Shown: positions 17,287 through 24,784 of the stretch, in pieces
Numbering within the stretch: position 1 is the first letter of the stretch
Layout: every line of letters starts with the position of its first letter
From: Pseudoxanthobacter soli DSM 19599
GTDB lineage: Bacteria > Pseudomonadota > Alphaproteobacteria > Rhizobiales > Segnochrobactraceae
Length of the DNA stretch: 38,509 bases
Assembly (NCBI GenBank): GCA_945898215.1
Contig: CAMDHY010000033.1
Span: forward strand, 1-38,509
Direction of reading: 5' to 3'
Position numbers and translations under genes: made by a program
Notes under the pieces: generated by a model
Told to the model about the DNA's origin: nothing
Databases searched by the model: none
Seen by the model: only the letters and a program-made list of their open reading frames with translations

Positions 17287-18576
17287 TCAGTCGGCCACGG
17301 CCTCGGCCGCCGCGGCCGGTGCTGCGAGCGGGGGCGGCTTGCGGCTGATCGGCCGCCCCTCGGCGATCGCCCGCACCGCCTCGGCATAGCGCGGCAGCGT
17401 CACGTCGTGGACGTCGTAGTAGCGGCGGGCGTGATGGCGGGCCGCCGCGCCGAGCCGCGCCCGCTGCGCGTCGTCGGCGAGGAGCTCGGCGACGGTGGCG
17501 CGCAGCGCCTCGCGGTCGAAAAAGGGCACGAGCCGGCCGTTGACGCCGTCCTCGATCACCTCTTCCACCGGCCCGGTCTGCGAGCCGACGATCGTGCAGC
17601 CGCACGCCATCGCCTCGATGAACGACCACGACAGCACGAACGGGAACGTGAGGTAGATGTGGACGGCGGAGAGCTGCAGGACCCGCTGGTAGTCGGCATA
17701 GGGCAGCTTGCCGGTGAACCAGATGCGGTCGTGGTCGAGGCGGTCGCCGACCTCCGCCAGCATCGCCTCGCGCCAGTTGTTGCCGTTCGGCGGCCGCCGC
17801 CCGTAGGAGACGCCGTCGCCGCCGACGATGATGGTGAACAGGTCCGGATTGTCGCGCTGCATGTCCGGCAGCGTCCGCATGAAGACGTGGAAGCCGCGGT
17901 AGGGCTCGAGGTTGCGGGCGCTGTAGGTCAGCACCGGGGTGGCGCGGGTCAGCAGCCGGCGGTCTGGTACGCGAAGGCGGACCTTGTGCTTCGGCTTCAG
18001 CGCCCGGGTGTCGACGCCCTCGTGCACGACATGGATCGAGCGCCGCATCGGGGCGGGGAAGAGGCTGCGCTGCCAGCGCGTCGGCGCGATGCAGAGGTCC
18101 GAGTGGTGCTGGGCGTGGATCTGCGCCAGGTTGCGCAGCGTCAGCAGCTGCCGGTCCTGGTCGACCACCGGAAACTCCGGATCGAAGCCGTAGTCCGCAC
18201 CGACATCACGATAGTAGAATTCCATGTAGGAGATCAGGCGCGCGGCGGGCCAGATCTGCCGGGCGAAGATCAGATCGCCCCACCCCGGGTGGCCGACGAT
18301 GACGTCGGGCTCGTAGCCGCCATCCTTCAGCTGCGTCATCAGCGCTGCGGCGGCGCGGCCCTGGCGGATCTGGTTGGCGAAGGCTTCGAGCGGCGGGAAG
18401 CGCGGATCGACCCGCGACGGGCTGCCCTTGTAGCGATGGACCGTGACCCCCGGCAGGGAGCTCGTCGCGATCGGGTAGCGACCGATGGCGGTGACGTCGA
18501 ACCCCGCCGCGGCGAGGCCGGGTGCGACCAGCTTGTACTGGCCGGGCAGATTCGGGTGGACGAACAGAAGCTTCAA
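17287..18576 (-). CDS. GT4-family glycosyltransferase
   Basis: The 429-residue GT-B enzyme begins MKLLFVHPNLPGQYK and continues 'PDVIVGHPGWGDLIFARQIW' and 'LISYMEFYYRDVGADYGFDP', matching the N-terminal domain seen in GT4 enzymes of the Glycos_trans_4_3 type. The C-terminal donor-binding half has 'YSARNLEPYRGFHVFMRTLP', 'GDGVSYGRRPPNGNNW' and the E-rich 'SFIEAMACGCTIVGSQTGPV' segment. The only start compatible with the conserved N-terminus is a TTG at 18576, without a strong ribosome-binding site, so expression may be low. A 14-base tandem repeat lies immediately upstream. It is downstream of and co-directional with the type I secretion genes, 250 bases away. Confidence 0.86.
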   Translation of the reverse strand: MKLLFVHPNLPGQYKLVAPGLAAAGFDVTAIGRYPIATSSLPGVTVHRYKGSPSRVDPRFPPLEAFANQIRQGRAAAALMTQLKDGGYEPDVIVGHPGWGDLIFARQIWPAARLISYMEFYYRDVGADYGFDPEFPVVDQDRQLLTLRNLAQIHAQHHSDLCIAPTRWQRSLFPAPMRRSIHVVHEGVDTRALKPKHKVRLRVPDRRLLTRATPVLTYSARNLEPYRGFHVFMRTLPDMQRDNPDLFTIIVGGDGVSYGRRPPNGNNWREAMLAEVGDRLDHDRIWFTGKLPYADYQRVLQLSAVHIYLTFPFVLSWSFIEAMACGCTIVGSQTGPVEEVIEDGVNGRLVPFFDREALRATVAELLADDAQRARLGAAARHHARRYYDVHDVTLPRYAEAVRAIAEGRPISRKPPPLAAPAAAAEAVAD

Positions 18577-18597
18577 GGCGGATGCCGTTTCGAGCGG

Positions 18598-18670
18598 GCG
18601 TGCGGACCCGGGCGTGCGGACCCGGGCGTGCGGACTTGGGTGGGCTTGCGGACCCGGCGAGCGGACCTGG
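18598..18670. repeat. 14-base tandem repeat upstream of the GT4 gene
   Basis: The unit GCGTGCGGACCCGG occurs twice exactly (18598-18611, 18612-18625), a third time with two changes (18626-18639), and twice more in degraded form to 18670. It starts 22 bases upstream of the TTG start of the GT4 gene, in the 5' leader. Copy number could vary by slippage. The rest of the 250-base gap to the next gene shows nothing I recognise. Confidence 0.85.
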
Positions 18671-18826
18671 GAGCGAGCCCGGTTGTCGCGGAGCGAGCGC
18701 GCGCGGGCGGCCGCAGCGAGCCGGTCCGGTGCGCGGCGGCGGTGTCCACGGCGGGGCGAACGACGATAGACGCGGTCCGTCGCCGGACCGCGCCCTTGGC
18801 CCTCGCCCTCGACCGGGATGTCGCCG

Positions 18827-19111
18827 TCAGGCCTTCTTGGTGGCCCGCGGCTTCGCCGCCGGCTCGGCGGGGACGCGCTTGCCCTGCACCGCGGCGAGGC
18901 ACTCGGCGTAGGTGTCGAGCAGCCAGTCCTTCTCGAAGACGTGCGGCTCCTGGCGCGACTGCTCGACCTGCACGATGCTCTTCAGGAGCACGAAGGCGAT
19001 CAGCTCCGGGCTGTCGCCGTTGATGTCGACGCCGCCGCCGCGGGCCGTGGTGCTCGCGGTGGTGGAAGCGGCAGCCGAGCTCCCCAACGGAAAATTGGCA
19101 GGTTTCTTCAA
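18827..19111 (-). CDS. Hypothetical 94-residue protein of the type I secretion locus
   Basis: I do not recognise this protein. It starts with KKPANFPLG, has a low-complexity Ala/Ser/Thr segment (about residues 10-25), then a compact, probably helical part ('SPELIAFVLLKSIVQVEQSR', 'VFEKDWLLDTYAECLAAVQG') and a basic Ala/Lys-rich end (PAAKPRATKKA). The chosen start is the TTG at 19111, because GGGGAGAGGG lies just upstream and the open frame before it reads through a palindrome. No signal peptide or membrane segment is evident, so it is probably cytoplasmic. It follows the HlyD-type adaptor gene by 170 bases on the same strand; a role connected with RTX export is possible but unsupported by homology. 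Confidence 0.55.
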   Translation of the reverse strand: MKKPANFPLGSSAAASTTASTTARGGGVDINGDSPELIAFVLLKSIVQVEQSRQEPHVFEKDWLLDTYAECLAAVQGKRVPAEPAAKPRATKKA

Positions 19112-19199
19112 GTCGCCCTCTCCCCTAACGCTCGTGGGTGATCGATGGTCGAGTGATGGAAGCCGGGTCGTCGCGATCCGGCAGCCCGTCCTAACGACG

Positions 19200-19221
19200 G
19201 ATGCTGCACCCATGCAACATC
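19200..19221. promoter_or_regulatory. Operator-like palindrome upstream of the 94-residue gene
   Basis: A 22-base imperfect palindrome, GATGCTGCA-cccA-TGCAACATC, has arms differing at one position pair. It lies 89 bases upstream of the TTG start of the 94-residue gene and 60 bases after the adaptor gene stop. The symmetry and length fit a dimeric regulator site; as RNA it could also form a short hairpin. No regulator can be named. Confidence 0.4.
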
Positions 19222-19281
19222 CGATGCTTCCGATAGGCGGTCGTCGCGGCGCGCGCCAGCCTTGGTCGATTACAAAATGGA

Positions 19282-20604
19282 TCAATCTTCCTTCATCGCG
19301 AAGTCGTAAACGCGCAGCATCGGGTCGAGGAAGTACTGCAGCACCGTGCGCTCGCCGGTCTTGATCAGCGACGTCGCCGCCATCCCCGGCAGGAGGGCGA
19401 TCTTGGCGCGCTCGAGATCTTCCGGATTGAGGGTGACGATGGCGTCGAACCAGGCGGTCTCGCCGCCGGGCGTCTCGATGCGGTCCGGCGACACGCTCTT
19501 CACGGTGCCGTTCAGGATGCTCTGGTAACGCTGCTTGTAGGCGAGGATGTGTATGTCGACCGACTGGCCGGGGCGCACCTGGTCGACGTCGTTGGGATTG
19601 AGCTTCGCCTTGACGACGAGAGGCGCCGTGTCGGGGACGATCTCCAGCACCACCTGGCCGGGCAGGATGGTCGCGCCCGGTCCGTGCACCGCGAGCCCGA
19701 GCACGCGCCCGCCGACGGGGGCCTGCAGGTCGACGCGGGTGAGGCTGTCCTGTGCGGCGACGAGCCGCGGATCGATCTCGGCGAGCTGGGCACCGGCCTG
19801 CGACAGGCCGGCGGAGATCTCCTGGCTGCGGTCCTTCTGGATCTGGTCGATCTCGAGTTCGGCGCTGTGGATCTCGTTGCCGGCCGCGGCGATCTGGGCG
19901 TGCAGGCCTTCGAGCGTGCTGCCGAGGCTCGCCGATTCACGCTGCAGCGCCAGCACGCGCGACTTCGGCGTCAGGCCCTTGGCGAGGAGCTGGTTGAGGC
20001 CGACGAGTTCCTCGGCGATCAGCTCGACCTGCCGCTCGGTCTCGCGCACCTGGCCGGTCAGGCCTTCGATCTGTTTCTGGTAGCCTTGCATCTGCTGGCG
20101 CAGCAGGCCGACGCGGCCCGCCACTGCCGCCCGTCCGGCGTCGAAGATGCGCTCCTCCTGGTCGAGGATCTTGGCGACGTCCGGATCGCTGCGCTGCGCC
20201 ACGAGGTCGGCCGGGAAGCTTATGTGATCGGCGTCGGCGGCCTCGGCGGCGAAGCGGGCGAGCTGCGACATCACCTGCACGCGGCGCGTCGTCAACACGT
20301 CGACCTCCGCCCGGACGTCTGAGAGGTCGAGCCGGACCAGCACGTCGCCGGCCTTGACGAGCTGGCCTTCCTTGACGAGGACGTCGCCGACGGGGCCGCC
20401 CTCGCGGTGCTGGACCGGCCGCCGGCTGCCCTCGACGACGACGACGCCCTCGGCGTGCGAGGCGCGGGCGATCGGCGCCAGCGCCGCCCAGGTGCAGATG
20501 CCGCCGAGGAAGAAGATGGCGATGGCGACACCCGCCAGCACCACCTTGCGAGGGTTGTCGGACGGCCGCTCGAACGTCGGGCCGTGATACTCGATCAGCG
20601 ACAT
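19282..20604 (-). CDS. Type I secretion periplasmic adaptor, HlyD/PrsE family
   Basis: The 440-residue membrane-fusion protein links the inner-membrane ABC exporter to a TolC-like outer-membrane channel. One N-terminal membrane helix is clear (about 19-43, 'VVLAGVAIAIFFLGG'). A lipoyl half-motif follows ('VQHREGGPVGDVLVKEGQLV', about 63-82), then a long coiled-coil hairpin (about 150-290, rich in Gln, Glu and Leu), the second lipoyl half ('LQAPVGGRVLGLAVHG') and the C-terminal beta domain ('GMAATSLIKTGERTVLQYFL DP', spaced). Length and C-terminus match PrsE-type adaptors. It starts one base after the ABC gene stop, so the pair is co-translated. No outer-membrane channel gene is in the window; a TolC encoded elsewhere must be used. 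Confidence 0.95.
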   Translation of the reverse strand: MSLIEYHGPTFERPSDNPRKVVLAGVAIAIFFLGGICTWAALAPIARASHAEGVVVVEGSRRPVQHREGGPVGDVLVKEGQLVKAGDVLVRLDLSDVRAEVDVLTTRRVQVMSQLARFAAEAADADHISFPADLVAQRSDPDVAKILDQEERIFDAGRAAVAGRVGLLRQQMQGYQKQIEGLTGQVRETERQVELIAEELVGLNQLLAKGLTPKSRVLALQRESASLGSTLEGLHAQIAAAGNEIHSAELEIDQIQKDRSQEISAGLSQAGAQLAEIDPRLVAAQDSLTRVDLQAPVGGRVLGLAVHGPGATILPGQVVLEIVPDTAPLVVKAKLNPNDVDQVRPGQSVDIHILAYKQRYQSILNGTVKSVSPDRIETPGGETAWFDAIVTLNPEDLERAKIALLPGMAATSLIKTGERTVLQYFLDPMLRVYDFAMKED

Positions 20605-20605
20605 C

Positions 20606-22315
20606 TCAGGCCTCGTCCTTCACCATCCGCAGCGACAGCGGTCGCCCGGATCGCTTCATGAACTCTTCCGCGGTGACGACGATCTGGAGCTCGCCGTCGC
20701 GCAGCAGCGCGACGCGGTCGAGATGCTGCACCAGCGTCGGCCGATGCGACACCATCACCACCGTCGTCTCCATCTCCTTCAGCGCCGCGATGCAGGCGAC
20801 GAGCGCCGCCTCGCCCGGCCCGTCGAGGGCCGCGTTGGGCTCGTCGAGCACGACGAAGGCCGGGCGCCCGATGACGGCGCGCGCCAGTCCGATCAACTGC
20901 TTCTGGCCGCCCGACAGCGGATGGCCGCCTTCGCCCACCGGCGTATCGTAACCTTGCGGCAGCTTCAGGATGATCTCGTGGCAGCCGGCCCGCACCGCCG
21001 CCTCGACGATCTCGCGTTCACCGAAGGTGCCGAAGCGGCCGATGTTCTCTGCCACCGAGCCGGTGAGCAGGCCGATGTCCTGCGGCAGGTAGCCGATGTG
21101 CCGGCCGAGGTCGGCGCGGTCCCATGACCACAGTTCGACACCGTCGAGGCGAATCTCGCCCGCCGACGGCCGGATCACGCCCATGATCAGGCGAACGAGG
21201 GTCGACTTGCCGGAGCCGATCGGCCCGACGATGGCGAGCGACGTGCCGGCCAGAGCGCCGAAGGTGATGCCGCGCAGGATCGGCTTCGGGGCGCCACGCG
21301 GCATATAGCTGACGTTGCGGATGGCGAGCTCGCCCTTCGGGCGTGGCAGCGGCATCGCGGTGGCCGGCGCCGGGAACTGCTCGTAGAGGGAGGCGAGACG
21401 CTCGCCGGCCTCCTTCGCCCCGAGATAGCTCTCCCAGGCGTGCAGCACCTGCATCACCGGACCCATCATCATGCCGAAGATGATGACGGCGGAGAACGCC
21501 ACGCCGACATTGAGCTGGCCGTTGATCGCGCCGATCGCCACCGTCGTGATGATGGCGATCTTCTGGAACAGGCCGAAGGCCTCCTCGAAGCTCGAGAACT
21601 TGGCGCCGGTGATGCCGCCCTGCGCCTCGGCGGCGACGGCGACGTCGTTGCTGCGCAGCCACCGCTGCACGAGACCAGGCAAAAGGCCCATGCCGACCGC
21701 CGCGTCGGCGCTGCGCACGTTTGCCTCCGCGATCCGCATGGTCGCCTGCATCGCCGCCGACGCCGCCTCGATGGTGCCGCGCGTCACCGCCATCTGGACG
21801 ATCGCCAGGATGACGTTGATGACGAGGAAGACCGACGCCAGCACGCCGACCCAGAAGTACATCAGGTAGAGGACGGCCAGGAACACGCCGACCCACGGCA
21901 CGCTCATCGCCGTGATGGCGCCGCCGCCGCAGAAGAACTGCCGGAACATCGCGAGATCGCGCAGCGGCTGCGCCCCGGTCTCGTCGCGCTGCGCGGCGCT
22001 CTTCTCCATCAGGGCGCGGAAGGTGCGGCCGGCGAGGACCTTGTCGAGGCGCAGCGTCGCCTTGATCAGGAGATTGGTGCGGACGTAGCTGAACAGACCT
22101 TTGAAGAAGAGCGCGATGCAGGCGCCGATGAACAGCGCGGTCAGCGTGTCGTAGCTGCGGCTCGGCACGGCACGGTCGAAGACGTTGATCATGTAAAGGA
22201 TGTACGTGAAGCCCAACGCCGTCGAAATGGTGTGGAACCAGGTGGCGAAGACGAAATTGGTGCGGCACGAGCGAAGGACTTCGCGGAGCTCGCGCGAATC
22301 GGTGACGATCGCCAT
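20606..22315 (-). CDS. Type I secretion ABC transporter/permease, PrsD family
   Basis: The 569-residue half-transporter energises export of the RTX substrate. The membrane domain covers about residues 20-300, opening with the family pattern 'LREVLRSCRTNFVFATWF' and 'YMINVFDRAVPSRSYDTLTA'. The nucleotide-binding domain has Walker A GPIGSGKST (about 362-370), signature LSGGQKQ (about 467), Walker B 'FVVLDEPNAALD' (about 486) and the H-loop 'VMVSHRPT' (about 520). No N-terminal C39 peptidase domain is present, consistent with an uncleaved C-terminal RTX signal. The ATG at 22315 has GAGGAA eight bases upstream. The gene overlaps the 3' end of the 710-residue gene by 127 bases, and the adaptor gene follows at one base. 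Confidence 0.95.
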   Translation of the reverse strand: MAIVTDSRELREVLRSCRTNFVFATWFHTISTALGFTYILYMINVFDRAVPSRSYDTLTALFIGACIALFFKGLFSYVRTNLLIKATLRLDKVLAGRTFRALMEKSAAQRDETGAQPLRDLAMFRQFFCGGGAITAMSVPWVGVFLAVLYLMYFWVGVLASVFLVINVILAIVQMAVTRGTIEAASAAMQATMRIAEANVRSADAAVGMGLLPGLVQRWLRSNDVAVAAEAQGGITGAKFSSFEEAFGLFQKIAIITTVAIGAINGQLNVGVAFSAVIIFGMMMGPVMQVLHAWESYLGAKEAGERLASLYEQFPAPATAMPLPRPKGELAIRNVSYMPRGAPKPILRGITFGALAGTSLAIVGPIGSGKSTLVRLIMGVIRPSAGEIRLDGVELWSWDRADLGRHIGYLPQDIGLLTGSVAENIGRFGTFGEREIVEAAVRAGCHEIILKLPQGYDTPVGEGGHPLSGGQKQLIGLARAVIGRPAFVVLDEPNAALDGPGEAALVACIAALKEMETTVVMVSHRPTLVQHLDRVALLRDGELQIVVTAEEFMKRSGRPLSLRMVKDEA

Positions 22316-24321
22316 AAGGCGGTTCCTCGGTGCGCGGCGCCGGGCCGCGGATCAGAAAGAAGGACGCGGTCCACGAGGGACTCGAATGTGTCCAGGCGCG
22401 ACGGGTCGGGCGCCAGCGCGAAGCCGGGGAGACGGACGACGTCGCCGCCCGCTTCGGCCGCGACGCGGGCGATGTCGGCGATGACCGCCGGCAGGGTGAC
22501 GAGGCGCCCGTCGACGGCGCCGAGCCAGCGCCGCACGGCCTCCCGGGACAGCACGGCGCCGGACGGCGGTTCGCCGCCCGGGGCGACGACGACCGCGTCG
22601 GAGGGGACCGAACGGGCGTCCGGGAACGTCTGCCGCGGCCCCTTCGGCGCCACGTGCCGGGCGCCGGCATCCAGCACCACGCAAGCGGTCGCCTGCAGCC
22701 TTTCGAACGCGGCAGAAATCGCCGCCACCGCGCCGGCGGGACCCGCCAGCACGAGCGTGCCGATCTCGACGTCCTGGCTCGTCGTGGTCGTGGCGAGGTA
22801 CTCCATGATCCTGTCGTAGCCAGGATCGGACGATCTTAGCACGATCAGGATCGGAATGCTGCGCCGCACGGTGACGGGCAGCGAGCCCAGGGTCGCTTCG
22901 ATCGCGTCCACCCCGGCGTCGAAGCCGATCACCAGGACCACGGTCTCGGCCGTGCGGAGCCGATCCGTGACCGTTTCGGCGGCGACGACGACCGGGCCCC
23001 GAGCGGCGCTGCCACGCACCGAGGCGGCGACGATCCGGGCGTAGGCCGCGTCTGCCGGCGACGGTGGCAGCCACGCCAGCAGGATCGCCTGCGTGCGGGC
23101 GGCGCCGGGCTCGAGCGTGCGGATCCAGCCGCCGCCGTCGGACGCGGCGGCGAGGGAGACGTGCAGGGCCCCGGCGCCGAGGCGCCGCGGCACGAGCAGG
23201 ACGAGATGCAGCCGGTCGGGCAGGCGCTCGCCATCGGGGTGGAAGGCCGCGATCGGCCGGGCGACGGAGAACAGCGGCTCGGCGGCGTGGGCGACGTCGC
23301 GCACCATCAGCTTGCCGAGATCGTGCTCGCGGTCGTCGGCGGCGAGAAAGACGATGGTGCCCGCCTCGACGGGGACGGCGCCGACGAAGGCGAGGCTGCC
23401 GCCGTCGGAACCGCGCCAGCCGAGGGCGTGCGGGATCGGCAGCCAGTCGGGCACCCGCGCGCCGACATCGATGGAGAGCTCGGCGACGAGATCGAGCAGC
23501 AGGTCGCCCTCGCTGGCGCGCAGCGCCATCGCGTCGGCGGCGCGCGCGATGCTGGAGCGGGTCGCGCCCGGTGGGCACGTGACGTCGACGAGGCCGTCGT
23601 CGAGCATGACGAAGCAGCGCGCCGCGATCACCGGCAGGACGAGGATCGACCGCCCGGTTCGCGGGTCGAGGGCGAGGCGCGCCCGTGTCGCCGTCAACTG
23701 GCCGCCGTCGAGGGCAAAGGCGATCGGCTGCCCTTCCGTCGTGCCGAGGTCGCCGTCAAGGACCAGCGCGATGCCGGGTCCGAGGGGAAGCGACACGTCG
23801 GCCCGAATGGCGAGTTCGCTCACCGTGGTCAGATGGCGCAGCAGCGGCTGCCAGTTCCGCGGGTTGTCGGGCTCGCCGTCGATGCGCGCCATCGCCTGGA
23901 CGATGAGCGTGGCGAGCGTCCGATCGAAGGGGGCGGGCGCCGTGCGCAGCGGATAGTGCGTCACACCATGCTCGTCGGACGCCGACAGCACGAGCCGATC
24001 GGCGGATGACGGCAGCCGTCCGCCGACGACGAGCAGGTTCGTCGCACCGTCGGGTCGCAGCAGGCGCGTATGGGTCAAAGTGTCGAAGGGGCCCCGGTTC
24101 GAGCAGAGCACCAGCGTGCCGGCGGGGGCGGCCGCCAGCACCACGGCGAACGCGCCGCCATGCCAGGGCATCAGGCCGACGTCGATGGTCGTGTCGGGGT
24201 CGAGGGTGATGGCGTCGCCGTCGTCGAACGGCCCGGGCAACGCGGCGAACGCCCCGTCGTCGCCGCCGAAGAGCGGTGCCGCGTCGCCGATGTCCATTGA
24301 GCCGAAGAGGGGATCGCTCAT
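22189..24321 (-). CDS. Unrecognised 710-residue protein of the RTX export locus
   Basis: I cannot place this protein in a family. It has no signal peptide and no obvious membrane helix. The N-terminus (MSDPLFGSMDIGDAAPLFGG) is acidic; residues about 40-450 look beta-rich with many short hydrophobic strands; residues about 470-620 ('RTAETVVLVIGFDAGVDAIE', 'IPILIVLRSSDPGYDRIMEY', 'EIGTLVLAGPAGAVAAIS') have an alternating alpha/beta look that recalls a degenerate nucleotide-sugar or GT2-like fold, which is a guess. The ATG at 24321 fits the acidic start; the frame is open 47 codons further in Arg-rich sequence. Its last 42 codons overlap the ABC gene out of frame and become Ser/Arg-rich, so the true end may be earlier, or a frameshift may exist near 22355. 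Gene order suggests a cytoplasmic partner of secretion. Confidence 0.6.
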   Translation of the reverse strand: MSDPLFGSMDIGDAAPLFGGDDGAFAALPGPFDDGDAITLDPDTTIDVGLMPWHGGAFAVVLAAAPAGTLVLCSNRGPFDTLTHTRLLRPDGATNLLVVGGRLPSSADRLVLSASDEHGVTHYPLRTAPAPFDRTLATLIVQAMARIDGEPDNPRNWQPLLRHLTTVSELAIRADVSLPLGPGIALVLDGDLGTTEGQPIAFALDGGQLTATRARLALDPRTGRSILVLPVIAARCFVMLDDGLVDVTCPPGATRSSIARAADAMALRASEGDLLLDLVAELSIDVGARVPDWLPIPHALGWRGSDGGSLAFVGAVPVEAGTIVFLAADDREHDLGKLMVRDVAHAAEPLFSVARPIAAFHPDGERLPDRLHLVLLVPRRLGAGALHVSLAAASDGGGWIRTLEPGAARTQAILLAWLPPSPADAAYARIVAASVRGSAARGPVVVAAETVTDRLRTAETVVLVIGFDAGVDAIEATLGSLPVTVRRSIPILIVLRSSDPGYDRIMEYLATTTTSQDVEIGTLVLAGPAGAVAAISAAFERLQATACVVLDAGARHVAPKGPRQTFPDARSVPSDAVVVAPGGEPPSGAVLSREAVRRWLGAVDGRLVTLPAVIADIARVAAEAGGDVVRLPGFALAPDPSRLDTFESLVDRVLLSDPRPGAAHRGTALWRSSPIRASSAKSFARAAPISSSPPGSTPFRRRWASRTSFT

Positions 24322-24784
24322 GGGGTGAGGATTGGCACCAATCCGTGGTGAGAGCGTGGCCGCGTGCCGGGCGGTCGCGCCTCGGCGATCGTGGCTACGG
24401 CGGGGTCCGGTGGGCGCCGTCTGCCGTCGCCGCTCGGCTCCGGGTCCGGTCCGCTGCCGCATCGGTCCGGCGAAGTCGCCGAGGGCGACCGGCAGGCGTC
24501 CCGGCCGCGCCAGGACACGGCGGCGCCCGGCGAGCGTGCCTTGCCCTGTCGATGAGGGAGAGCCGTACGAACGTCGATCGACCCGCAGCCGGCGCCGTCA
24601 CAGAAACGATGGTTCCGCATCGCCAGGGCTGCCGATTGACGGCCCTCGTGAGGCCGGCCTGTCCACTACCGCGGGCAATGACAATGTCCGGCTGTAGCGT
24701 GAAATGCAGACGGCCGGGGCATGGTATTCCATGCCCCGGCCGCCGGTCTTGATACTCGCGTCCGACGACACAAACCTCGTTCGA
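24322..24784. other. 463-base gap between the RTX gene and the 710-residue gene
   Basis: Apart from the hairpin at 24711-24742 I see no gene or repeat here. The stretch presumably holds a promoter for the 710-residue gene, but no convincing -35/-10 pair or ribosome-binding site stands out. Open frames crossing it have the Arg-rich composition of non-coding GC-rich DNA. Confidence 0.4.
24711..24742 (-). terminator. Strong hairpin after the RTX gene
   Basis: A perfect 14-base-pair stem (CGGCCGGGGCATGG and its complement) with a four-base loop begins 43 bases past the RTX stop. On the minus strand it is followed by TCTGCATTTC, so the T-run is weak. It fits a transcription terminator or an mRNA-stabilising 3' hairpin that sets RTX expression above that of the downstream export genes. 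Confidence 0.7.

Noticed and set aside
18598-18670. Tandem repeats as replication iterons
   Set aside because: No replication initiator gene, AT-rich unwinding region or DnaA boxes are nearby.
19112-19285. N-terminal extension of the 94-residue protein to 19285
   Set aside because: The extension reads through a palindrome, lacks a ribosome-binding site and adds low-complexity residues; the TTG at 19111 has a strong site.
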